From Paracamarosporium sp. OC-R06-R3 (taxonomy: Eukaryota; Ascomycota; Dothideomycetes; Pleosporales; Didymosphaeriaceae): a stretch of 40,397 bases of DNA. The notes beneath the pieces are model-generated. The model did not search any database and was not told the origin of the DNA. It saw only the letters and a list, made by a program, of their open reading frames with translations. Positions 30,849 through 39,746 of the stretch are shown here, in pieces. Made by a program: the position numbers and the translations under genes. The number at the start of each line of letters is the position of its first letter. The first letter of the stretch is position 1. The stretch covers positions 1-40,397 of the forward strand of contig JACVRA010000111.1 in the NCBI GenBank assembly GCA_019828545.1. Direction: 5' to 3'.

Positions 30849-32271
30849 CTAAGTAAGTATTATATCTCGCGGAGACCACTCCATTTGATGATTGATAAGC
30901 TCGCATATCTGCTTGCTTGCCGGATAATGGTCAAATCCATGTTCAGAACCTACAACCCTTTCCCAGTGCACGATGTCGTCTCCGTAGAGAATTCGGAGGA
31001 TCTTCGAGAACATGTCCGTATGTCTCATCGGAGTGAGCGAGTCCTCCGTGGCTTGAACAAAGATCCAAAGAGGACTGTCCAATGGTTTTGGAATTTGAGC
31101 TTGGGGTACTGTGCAAGATAGTGCGTTCTGTTCAGGCAGATACATGAGATCTAACCTTTGCAACAAGTCTGGTCCCAGCTTCTTGAAAATCTCACCAGCG
31201 TCAACAATAACAGTGCGAGATTCATCCATATGTTCAGAGCCTTCAGTGAATTTGACGCGCCCCTTATAGATATCGATCACCCAAGTTTCAAGTTCATTAA
31301 GTTCGCTGGGCTCAATGCAACCGTTAAGGATAGCCTTCCATCGGTCGGTTAACTCTGGACCACTCTTCAGAGCATTCTCCAACCAGTCTTTTATCCAAGC
31401 TTGAGCCTGATTGATAATACTTGGATGTTGCCAACACAAGTACCAAAAGGTCTCGTATCGTGGAGTCCCTCCATTGCAGACTACTAAGGTTCGTGTCGCT
31501 GTGAGCGGAAGGTTTGCCATCCCTTCTGGCGGATGTCTTTCGAGCACTGGATAAGCCCAAGGTCGTCCTCTTGCAGTTTGGAGAAGAAGTTCCAGACCAA
31601 TCTCACGTAGCTTTGCCTCGCTGAAACGGGACCCGCGATACTCGTCGTCCGAACGCCTGACGTAGTGGTCCAGCAGCGGGTACATGTTGTACAGGACTTT
31701 GATCTTCAGCTTCTCTGAATGTTGCATCCACTGATAGTTGGCCCAATGACAACCTGCGCTTTCGCCTATGACCAGTATGCCCTCCCATCGAATGGGAGCA
31801 CGCATTTCAAGCCAATGTTTCCTCATCGCTGCTTCCAATTTGCCACTGTGTATATGCTCGAATACCTCGTCCTGGTAGGAGTGAGCCTCCGCCCCTGAAT
31901 GCTCCGGTAGCAGCTCGTAGGGCACTTCGATTACGATAGGCCGTGTAGATAAGATTAGAGACGTATGTCCTTTGAACCAAGGTACAAAGTCATCACCGTT
32001 CACAGTCTGTTTTACATTAGATTGGAGTTGTGCCTCGATCTCGTAGACTTACCGTTCCACCTCCAGAGTAACGCACCATAACACCAACATAGTTGTTGTA
32101 AAAACCTTTCTGAACGTCGATCGGCGCGTGAACCACTATTTTCACTCCTGCCTTGTAGTAGAACGGGGTGCCATACTGATCGTACAAATGTGTTTGCTCT
32201 TCAGTCGCCACTATGCTTCTCATGTGTGGTTCATTCATTTGATCCCAGAGACGGAGTTTTCCCAGAGACAT
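30849..32271 (-). CDS. Alpha/beta-hydrolase, esterase-like, about 458 aa
   Basis: Exon 1 (32271-32053) and exon 2 (32006-30849) are joined in phase 0 by a 46-nt intron (GTAAGT, branch CTAAT, AACAG). The nucleophile motif GESAG is at 154-158 with Ser156. The oxyanion segment reads VRYSGGGTT, where related HSL-type esterases usually have HGGG. A late EDSLTP and SEHGFDH supply candidate acid and His residues of the triad. PYELLPEHSGAEA also fits this hydrolase group. No signal peptide with the chosen start (MSLGKLRLWDQMNEPHMRSI); the in-frame ATG at 32418 would add a basic, hydrophobic N-terminus. Substrate unknown. The regulator and other neighbours do not suggest a pathway. Confidence 0.82.
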
Positions 32272-32659
32272 GTCTTGATTCAAAGGAGAAAGTCGCTTGA
32301 GTTGCAACAGAAAGGATGGGAAAAGATTGCTGAGAGGGGAAGGCGTGCGCAGGCGCGAGTAGAGTAGACTAAGGGGTTTTAGCAAAGACGGGCGCGTGCG
32401 CAGTGTACCCTCACTCATAGTAAGGATCAATCTCCGAAATCCAGCCACAGAGCGCGGATTCCCACCCAGGAATCTGACGTCATACTCTCTCATCACTCCG
32501 TATCATTCTTGCACAAATTTTCGAGGATCCTGAGTGGCCGAAGCACTCGACATGGCTGCGAGACAGGGAAAGACATTGAAACTGATTGCTAATCTACATG
32601 CCCCACGAGCAAAATAAAATCGCTACGGAAACATTACCGCATTATGCATGCCAATTCAA
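32272..32659. other. Intergenic between hydrolase and R3
   Basis: Contains the hydrolase promoter and the R3 3' flank. The stretch near 32622-32645 aligns with the 3' flank of R1. An open frame continues the hydrolase N-terminus upstream to 32496 but is not needed. Confidence 0.5.
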
Positions 32660-33599
32660 TCAAGCGTCATGACTTTCTAGCAGTGCCGTGCCGCGAGTGC
32701 CGTCCACGACCAAAGGGTCGAGCGAACCGAGAACAGTGACGTTAGTGTCCATACGAGCTCTGAGAGTCCTCCCAGCATGGCTCCTCTCATTAAGTACAGA
32801 GACTGCATACTCTGCTTCAGTTTTTGTTTGAAAACCTGCAGTTGCTACACCTTTTGAAATGCCATCTGAAGTCTTATGTATACAAGCTTGTGTCGGTCGT
32901 AAGCCCCACAAAGAAAAAATGCTCATAAGCTCAGTGTATCCTACACGATAGTGAAGACCTTGAAGGAAGATTCTACGCGCCTCAGTGATTACTGCGCCCT
33001 GGCTTATATTTACAGGAAGACCCTGAGAGCTTTGTGAAAAAACTGGTGTTTGTACTGAGGTTCCAGGGTATTTGTAAACAGATGCCGGCTTATAGGGTGA
33101 AGCCTGATAGTAATCGGCGTATTGGATTGTAGGCTGTAGAGGTGTAGAGGAGACGCTTCCAAAAGCCCGGTTGACAGTATCGGCATCAACTCCAGAATCA
33201 GGCGAGTGACCTCTCTCTCCTGCTTGAAAGTGCCGATTGCAGTTGCATTTAAGTAGGTGCCAGTACTGTGTACGCAGACTTGCTGCAAATATATGGATTA
33301 CCACTTGTCTGTCGTAAGCATCTAGAGTTTCAGATTAGTAGAAGAGCAATCTAGTATTATAGAGTCTTACTATAGACTGCATCCGCATCATTCTTATCCT
33401 TAAGTTTACACCATCCCTGCTTATCTCCTCTGGTCGTACCCTCATATACATTAGACCATCCGGGTTGTTCTTTCACAACCTTCCGGATATGGTCTTTCAG
33501 GCCTTTCCAATCCGCAAGGTACGGAGCTTTGCGCAATGGACCAGACATGATGATCAGATATTCTTCAGGCGCGTTTTCTCTGCTGGTCGGGGCAGGCAT
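32660..33599 (-). CDS. Gene R3: protein with two RRM-type domains, 296 aa
   Basis: Exon 1 (33599-33371) and exon 2 (33321-32660) are joined by a 49-nt intron (GTAAGA, CTACTAATC branch, CTCTAG) at the same codon and phase as in R1. The first domain has EEYLIIMSGPLRKAPYLADW and the helix DWKGLKDHIRKV, then GWCKLKDKNDADAVY. The conserved LLKCNCNRHFQAGERGHS block follows, then a Tyr/Ser/Pro linker. The second RRM has RNP2 IFLQGLHY and RNP1 SKGVATAGF. The C-terminus is longer than in R1 (LDPLVVDGTRGTALLESHDA) and matches the end of R2, so R2 and R3 are the closer pair at this end. Frame intact, splice sites canonical. No C-family partner was seen beside it. Confidence 0.85.
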
Positions 33600-33897
33600 G
33601 TTCGGTAGTGGATAGGAAGAGCGATAGAGAAAGAAAGGATATTAGGGCCATAATGTCGCATGGCACGATCAGAGGATTATCAACACTGGATGAAAAAACC
33701 GACGCTAACCGTGCTGACCTGAAATGAGAAAAAGAAATGGCATAAACCGAGGATATGAGGGTCGTCGGTATAACTTCATTCGCGCATCGTTTCAAGCAAC
33801 ATCATCCGATCAATGGCTTGGGGGTGCATGTCTTCGGAGACGGAAATTTTGGCGTCGACTGCTAAACAACGGTAGCAAATCATACACCGTTACAAAA

Positions 33898-34253
33898 CTT
33901 CGGCTGGGCTTATGGCTGATTTTGTTGAGATGCGTGCATCGAAGCGATATGCCGGGGATCGCCGTATCACTTTATTGCTGCAACATGACCCACTCCGCAC
34001 AACCCAGCCTGCTCCGCGCGACCCGCAAGCGAGCCCGCCCAGCCTCCTTCGGACGCCGGTCATGAGGTCTGTGTGACAGCCCCGCTTCTCCTTGTGGTCT
34101 GTGCAGCGTCAGCCCGCTTCACTTCAACCTCAAGCAATCTGCGCACCGCATGCGAGAACGGGCAGATCGCGACATGGGCCTAAGGACTGCTAACGAAGCA
34201 AAGGCCGCAGCGGGCCATAGCGCTATGGAATGGGAGCGTTTCTACGTAAGATC
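33898..34253 (+). repeat. Dispersed repeat, less degraded copy
   Basis: Same orientation as 8187-8590 and richer in G+C. The two copies diverge abruptly after GAGCGTTTCTACGTAAGAT, which may mark an element end. Short related sequence also occurs near 22255-22300. Confidence 0.7.
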
Positions 34254-34293
34254 AAGACACTCACAACAAATAGCTCTCTAGTAACAACCCTAG

Positions 34294-34530
34294 TCTTTTA
34301 CTAATGAAGAGGGACATAAGCTATTAAAAGCTCATCCGGATTGGACTTGGAAATCAGTACCAGTAAATCAAAAAAGGCAAATTATGGACCGTGTTAATAG
34401 CCGCCTTGATAGAGAAACCGTCCCTCAAGTTATTGAGGCGGTCTTTCATTGGCGGATGTCAACCTGCGTTCGGGATATCAGGCAGTGGGCGAATAGTCAA
34501 GGTGCGTCACTTCCTAGACAAACAAGGTAA
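34294..34530 (+). pseudogene. Exon-like gene fragment
   Basis: Open frame of 78 codons without an ATG start, reading EEGHKLLKAHPDWTWKSVPV and later VIEAVFHWRMSTCVRDIRQW. The spacing of Trp, Arg and Met residues and the clean frame suggest real or former coding sequence. A GTGCGT donor after codon 69 and a GTAACT donor near the end are possible exon ends. No convincing 5' exon was found, so it may be a relic. Family not named. Confidence 0.35.
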
Positions 34531-35033
34531 CTACTAAAACTGTGTAAGAGAACAAGTCTAGCACAACGCAAAGCACGGCCAGCCCAAGCGCCACTTCTGC
34601 ATCAGATAAACGCCCGTACGACCCAATACGGGATATTTAAGTGGTGATCCGAAGACACACCTTGCAGCAATCAGGTGCCCCCGTGCGTGCATTTCCGTCG
34701 TTGCATCCCCAGCCTGGCGGACTAACGGAATCCTGGTCAAGGAATGCGCCCCACTGTTTGGATGTTGGAACATATCCCGCATTTGTCTCGTATTTTATGC
34801 AAGGCATAGTGCGAAGTCTTTTCATTGGAGCTATTTTTCGTGCGACGGATTGGACAAGGAGATTAGCGTTACAGTGGCTATCATTTATTCCGAGATGCAT
34901 ATCGATCGTTAATGGAAGAGTATGCCCCGCTTCTATATCCTATGATCCAGGTGTTCCTTCTCTAGATAATCTTTCTTCTCTCGATATCTCTCTTCTCTCG
35001 TATTCAAAACCAAATTACGTTGACCCGATCATC

Positions 35034-35242
35034 ATGAACGAACCGCCCACTTTCTTTCAGAGTGAGTGTAACGCACGCTTACGGAAGCGCTTGCTGAGTT
35101 AGAACAGAGACGTATCCAAATCAGGACGAAGTACGAGCTGACGACACATTTTGCTCCAAATGGATTGTATGGCCGATTGGTGCGGTCCTTGTTGTATGGG
35201 TCTACATCGTATTTCGCTTCAGCTAGTAAAAGTACTTCTTGA
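35034..35242 (+). CDS. Possible two-exon small protein, 55 aa
   Basis: Exon 1 (35034-35061, MNEPPTFFQ) and exon 2 (35103-35242) are joined by a 41-nt intron with a perfect GTGAGT donor, GCTGAG branch and GTTAG acceptor, avoiding an in-frame stop. Exon 2 reads KQRRIQIRTKYELTTHFAPN and ends SASKSTS. A CT-rich leader lies just upstream, as in many fungal promoters. The product is short and basic, with no known motif. Moderately weak. Confidence 0.35.
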
Positions 35243-35397
35243 ACGGCCTTGATTGGGCAGATCTTCTTGCTGGCTACAGCCCATATTCGCTTCTTGTGTT
35301 GCTGTGCGCGTTTACGAGTTTCCAGTTGAGGACATGAAAGATCGCTGGCGAGGATTCCGGCATAGAAGTAGCAAGATAATAAAGGTTCGAAAGTGCA

Positions 35398-36058
35398 TTA
35401 AACCTCTTCTATATCCACAGAGCATCGAAACGACAAAGTATTGTGGCGTATCTTTACACCAAGATTGAAAAGCGTATTACGGTCCAGCTTGCATACCCTG
35501 TTCACCTGTGCGTACTGTTCTCCAGAAGCCCGACCCTTCAATATAAACCACACCTTCTCGTCAAAGTAACGCTGTAGAGCACGGAGTGAGCACCTCTCAC
35601 TTTCGTCCAACGCTAACCAGATGTCTGTGGACGAATTGTCCCATTGATGCGCACCAAATTCACGATCGTTGAAGTATTCGATAATCTTGAGTTCCTTCGC
35701 AGCTGTTGTGCTCAAGAGTTCAGGTACCAGGTGTTCCTCACTTTCGTTATTTGCGTCGTTTGGTAATACCGGATTCGTGGGTAGGTAGAGCATAAAGAGT
35801 AGGGCCTATTGTACGTAAGCATACTTAGCTAGAGTGAATAAATGAGCTTACTGCACTGAGGGTGCAATAGGTTGTGGGAAAGAGAATTTCGATAATGCGA
35901 GAGCGCTGAGGGGACCAAATGAGTAAGACAAGTTGGATCAAACTAGTTATAGCTAAGGACGATGCACAAATTAATTTCAAGACTTCCATGACTGTTGGCT
36001 GCTGTACTGACAGCATCAAAGCACTTATAGTTAATATACCTGCCGTGTGCCCTGACAT
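35398..36058 (-). CDS. Membrane protein of unknown function, about 204 aa
   Basis: Exon 1 (36058-35852) and exon 2 (35805-35398) are joined in phase 0 by a 46-nt intron (GTAAGC, branch GCTAAG, ACAATAG), giving TYCTLSAALLFMLYLPTNPV. Two hydrophobic segments are seen: VLKLICASSLAITSLIQLVL and, spanning the junction, ILFPTTYCTLSAALLFMLYL. A soluble C-terminal part of about 115 residues follows (NDREFGAHQWDNSSTDIWLA). The ATG at 36058 lies inside a tandem repeat, so the ATG at 35989, just before the first TM segment, may be the true start. Function unknown. Divergent from the gene at 36229, with only 170 bases between. Confidence 0.6.
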
Positions 36059-36137
36059 TGCCCTGAGGTGCCGCGTGCCGCGTGCCGTGTGCCGCGTGCC
36101 GTGTGCCGCGTGCCGCGTGCCCTGCCATTGCCCTGAG
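36041..36137 (+). repeat. 7-bp tandem repeat with flanking direct repeats in a divergent promoter
   Basis: Eight 7-mers, TGCCGCG or TGCCGTG with a final TGCCCTG, run from 36069 to 36124. They are flanked by direct copies of CATTGCCCTGAG at 36056-36067 and 36126-36137. The block lies between two divergent genes and touches the annotated start of the left one. Confidence 0.9.
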
Positions 36138-36228
36138 TGACGCGTGCCGTTCTCTCTGGCCGTGCGTACCTTCTCAACACACCTCGTCTAGACGATTCGA
36201 ACTCCCTTGCTTCATGTAGATACCTAAG

Positions 36229-37648
36229 ATGACCAGTCCCTCTGCTCAATTCATCACATCTATGATGACATTTCTTTACGATGTAGCACCTCAATTGCTG
36301 CTTGATGCATGTCGCCCACGTACGGCATCTATTCCGTCCACTAAATGGGTTCTTCCGACTCGTCTCCAAAAGCCCCACACCCAGGAGCAAGTCGATTATG
36401 AAACGGAGCTAGTGGCGCGCGAAGTTGTGAGGAAATACCTTCAAGCGGTCGTAAGGTACAACTCATGAAAGGTTTGATGGCGACTGACAATGTCCAGTTC
36501 TATCTAGGGGGCTGGCGTCATTCCTGGGAGGTGGATACCCATGATCGTCTAGTCTTAGATCGCTTAGACACGAATAGAGTTGCTTTGATTCGTAGTTACT
36601 TTCCCACAGCAACAGCAATTGTCCTCAACCACGATCGGTTCCCCCAAGAACTCCTTGATGGTATGGAAGGCGTTGTGATGGTTTATCTAAAAGGACCACC
36701 TAAAGACGAACAAAATATAAGAACCAAAGGCGAAGATAGGGACCGTCATCAGATACTTCCAGAAACTTCAATACTTGCTTCAGAATGCATGGACGACAAG
36801 GAGCAGTCAGAAGACATAAATGAGGAGCAGTTGATAACCGACACCACACCGCTTTATCATGCTCTCTTTTTCAGAATTCAAACAATCACGTTAAAAGGTG
36901 TTCTGGCGGCATGGAAGGATCATGGAGGGCCTGATGAACTCATTGGGCAGATGGACAAGGCACGTGAGTATAGGTATACACGGCTTTGCCTTTGCTAATA
37001 GTTTGTAGAGATTTCGGATTACGCTACTAGGGTTCTGACGATAGACCGTTCCGAACGATGGTACGATATATTAGAGACGGAGGCGAGGAAAGTTGCCACT
37101 TCGGACGATGATATTATCACCGCCATCTTTCGCATTGCCCGAGGCGCACCCACAGGCCGAATCTTTAACACCAATAACGACAAAGAGATGGAAGAATTCT
37201 TTACAATCATTCTCGGATTAATTCCTATGACAGTATTGCGAGCTCTTACGCGCAGGTGGAATAGCAGCCTTAAAAAGCGTGTACCATACCTCGGAAGCAT
37301 CAGCCAGAAAAGCACGTGTAATCGATCCTATCCAGCCCTTTCGCTAACCTTGAGACAGAAGTTCGGGAGCATGCTCTCTCTTTTTTAATGAATCTCAGAG
37401 CCAAAACAGAAGGATCTAATATAATCGCAGCATCATTCGAAGAGGTCCGAACCATAAACACAGGCATGAATGAGCTGACAAGTTCGCTTGTTTACGATGT
37501 GTATTTTCCTATCATTCTCAATACGCTACGGCTGGATATGGAGAAAAATGTGTCTCTGCAAGTAGTGAAAGGGGTCCCTGTCTGCTACTTTAGATTTGAC
37601 AGCACAAAGACCCGCGGATTGCAACAAGGTGGCATCACAGGACTATAA
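36229..37648 (+). pseudogene. Multi-exon hypothetical gene with probable frameshifts
   Basis: Exon 1 (36229-36450) starts MTSPSAQFITSMMTFLYDVA. Intron 1 (36451-36497, GTAAGG...GTCCAG) and intron 2 (36964-37008, GTGAGT, GCTAAT branch, TTTGTAG) are good. The frame then runs through DYATRVLTIDRSERWYDILE and EEFFTIILGLIPMTVLRALT. After an AAAAA run at about 37272 the protein-like sequence moves to a second frame (YHTSEASARKARVIDPIQPF) and after CCCTTT at about 37338 to a third (NLETEVREHALSFLMNLRAK), ending at 37648. Two homopolymer indels, real or from sequencing, explain this best; an intron within 37255-37340 is the alternative. No domain recognised. Confidence 0.55.
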
Positions 37649-37860
37649 TTCTTGGCTCGGCTTGTAACGTGCGAGACAATATATTAGTGTCGTACAACCC
37701 TGCCTGCCCTATCGCCCCCCCCTGTCGCGTCGGCGCTAACCCATGTCTACCTTAAAGGCCGCCAGCCCCTGCTCCGCCTCCGCGGCAATGTCCTTCGCTA
37801 TTACTCCCCCCCCCCCCAAGCGGCCAACCTCAGCTTGTACACCGAAGTTTATGTTTCTAC
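37649..37860. promoter_or_regulatory. C-tract-rich promoter region
   Basis: Contains C8 at 37715-37722 and C12 at 37806-37817 within pyrimidine-rich sequence directly upstream of the ATG at 37861. Such CT tracts are common in fungal promoters; the role here is inferred. Confidence 0.4.
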
Positions 37861-39234
37861 ATGGCCATGGAGGGTGTAGAGGCTGCCATACGGGAGACCT
37901 CACCTCAGCTTGTTAACGAGCTGCTAGTCCCTGGCGCAACCGGTACCAAAGTCCTCTACAACGATGCTATCGAAGATGGCACCGCTATACCCGATGACGT
38001 TCAGGAATTTTTAACAAGAATCAAAACACTCGGCCTTCAAGCGAGTCGGAGTAGCAAGCCAGCCAAAAAGTTTGTCCCAAAACTACACAGGCGTTACCAG
38101 TGGATCCAAGAGTTCTTCATCACGCACCACTCCTTTGAACCCTCGGTATACCAAGAATTTCTAAAGGGTAAAAAGCTTAAAACCCATGAGATAAGATGGC
38201 CTCAGGCGGATCACATGGTGCACAGTCTAATCCGATCAGACAAACGGGATATAGTGCTTCTACTTGCGCTTTTTACCAAACAATTTCGCAGGCTTTCACC
38301 GAAACTCACACTGGAGATACTAGGCCGTTCCGACCTACTAGCTATTGCCGCAAAGTTGCGAAAAAAATGTCAAAATGATCTCCAGAAATATTTCGATGGG
38401 AATCTTACAACACCGTCTGAGGAACGACCAAGAAAGAGGCCAAAGTACGCAACAATAGATTCACTAAACGTAGGGGAAGGCGAAGAGACCGATACAGACG
38501 ACACGGAGCAAGCAAGCGACACGGAGCTGGCAAGCGACACGGAGCAACCAAGCGATGCGGAGCAACCAAATGATGCGGAGCAACCAAGCGATGCGGAGCA
38601 ACCAAGCGATGCGGAGCAACCAAGCGACGCAGAGCAAGCAAGCCACACAGAGCAGGCAGGCAACACAGAGCAGGCAGGCGACACAGAGCAAGCGGGCGAC
38701 ACAGAGCAAGCGGGCGACACACAAGACAGGAACGAGGAACAACACAGGGGCGAGGATGAGATACAGCAAGCGGATAAGGCACAAGCACTTAAGGCGCTCG
38801 AGCTGGAGGCCATACAGATTAAACTCGAATATATCAATCAAGAAGCAATGATGGCGGAGCAAGAGGTCGAGAGACAGCGATTGATTGAGCAGCAGGCAGT
38901 AAAACTAGGTGCCGAGGCACAACGACGAGGAGCCGAGGCGCGACGAGCAGCTATGGAGCTTAAGCTAAAAGCAGTACAAATCAAAGTGGTCACAACTGAA
39001 CAAGGGATGAAGGCGAAACAAGAGCTCATAGCACATCAAACGATTGGGCAACAAGCACAACTAGCCACTGGAGAGCAACAGACAAATTGGGGGAATGATA
39101 TGTTTTTTCCACCCCAAGCACCACTCGCGGTTGGAGAGCAAGAGGCGAATTGGGGGAGTGATTTGTTTTCCCCATCACTAGGGGTCGGAGATCAGGCTGC
39201 ATGGATAAATGATATCTTGGCTAAGGAGTTTTGA
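37861..39234 (+). CDS. Acidic-repeat, coiled-coil hypothetical protein, 457 aa
   Basis: Single-exon frame from ATG 37861 (MAMEGVEAAIRETSPQLVNE). Residues 1-185 look ordered and helical, with basic patches (KPAKKFVPKLHRRYQWIQEF) and a conserved-looking LKTHEIRWPQADHMVHSLIR. A basic ERPRKRPK at about 190 could be a nuclear signal. Next comes a 6-residue acidic repeat (SDTEQA / SDAEQP type, about residues 212-285), then a long charged coiled coil (KALELEAIQIKLEYINQEAM and on). The C-terminus has two related QxNWGxD[ML]F blocks and a final NDILAKEF. The architecture suggests a nuclear scaffold or regulatory protein, but this is inference. Antisense frames over the repeat are by-products. Confidence 0.72.
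   Translation: MAMEGVEAAIRETSPQLVNELLVPGATGTKVLYNDAIEDGTAIPDDVQEFLTRIKTLGLQASRSSKPAKKFVPKLHRRYQWIQEFFITHHSFEPSVYQEFLKGKKLKTHEIRWPQADHMVHSLIRSDKRDIVLLLALFTKQFRRLSPKLTLEILGRSDLLAIAAKLRKKCQNDLQKYFDGNLTTPSEERPRKRPKYATIDSLNVGEGEETDTDDTEQASDTELASDTEQPSDAEQPNDAEQPSDAEQPSDAEQPSDAEQASHTEQAGNTEQAGDTEQAGDTEQAGDTQDRNEEQHRGEDEIQQADKAQALKALELEAIQIKLEYINQEAMMAEQEVERQRLIEQQAVKLGAEAQRRGAEARRAAMELKLKAVQIKVVTTEQGMKAKQELIAHQTIGQQAQLATGEQQTNWGNDMFFPPQAPLAVGEQEANWGSDLFSPSLGVGDQAAWINDILAKEF
38498..38716 (+). repeat. 18-bp coding minisatellite
   Basis: About twelve copies of an 18-bp unit (core GCGACACGGAGCAAGCAA), moving from DTEQAS to DAEQPS and AGDTEQ variants. Frame is preserved throughout. Confidence 0.9.
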
Positions 39235-39512
39235 CGAACAGAACCAACTCGACCTGGATGAGACGCGGATCCCTATCGCTTTTGAAAGGCGAATACACCC
39301 ACCGCAAGGCGACCTTCGCGGATGTTAATGCGTGGTGCCGAATCTTGACAATAGATCAACTCGAGGTATCCTCCAGTGCAAGCCACTTCATTGATTTCTA
39401 CCTCGAACGCTGACGGAGTAAAGCAAAGTGAGACAAGGAGGTAATCAAAATCAGTTTTAAATTGAGCTGTGCCTGAGCCCAACACGGCGCCGTAACAGTG
39501 TTCTAGTTTTCT
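39235..39512. other. Intergenic, no supported gene
   Basis: Short overlapping frames on both strands only; holds the 3' flanks of the two convergent genes. Confidence 0.5.
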
Positions 39513-39746
39513 CTACACGGCGTCAGATCGTTGTATTGGGTCTGAGAGGAATGTCCTTACGTCTTTCCAGAGACTTCTCACGTGTTGTTTCATCTGTTCC
39601 TCTTGTGGGATCTCAAATGTTGCTATTGGGTGTGGCGGCGTAAATGCCGCATCGTTCATAATTGCTTGTATTTTTGTCTGCTCTTGAGAAATGAGCTGCT
39701 TTATCTCTGATGAAAATCTGTCGAGTTTTGGACGTTTCGTTGCCAT
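39513..39746 (-). CDS. Small hypothetical protein, 77 aa
   Basis: ATG 39746 gives MATKRPKLDRFSSEIKQLIS, then HPIATFEIPQEEQMKQHVRS and an end SDPIQRSDAV. The frame is open to 39863 through another ATG, but the extension is basic and Cys/Ser-rich and looks less like protein. The KRPKLDR start could be a nuclear signal. The rest is charged and helical. No family recognised. Confidence 0.45.
   Translation of the reverse strand: MATKRPKLDRFSSEIKQLISQEQTKIQAIMNDAAFTPPHPIATFEIPQEEQMKQHVRSLWKDVRTFLSDPIQRSDAV

Larger units (their letters stand above)
33600..35033. other. Intergenic with dispersed repeat and a gene fragment
   Basis: From left to right: R3 upstream region; the better-preserved copy of the dispersed repeat (33898-34253); an exon-like fragment (34294-34530); then sequence with overlapping short frames and no support. 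A CT-rich leader at 34960-35010 precedes the small gene at 35034. Confidence 0.5.

Noticed and set aside
30685..30906. Minus-strand frame with poly-Gln
   Set aside because: Created by the (TGT)12 microsatellite; no domain, splice site or conserved flank.
36031..36390. Minus-strand Arg/Thr-rich 119-codon frame
   Set aside because: Product of the 7-bp repeat and antisense to exon 1 of the 36.2-kb gene.
38370..38862. Three long minus-strand frames and one plus frame over 38.4-38.86 kb
   Set aside because: By-products of the 18-bp repeat and coiled-coil coding sequence of the 457-aa gene.
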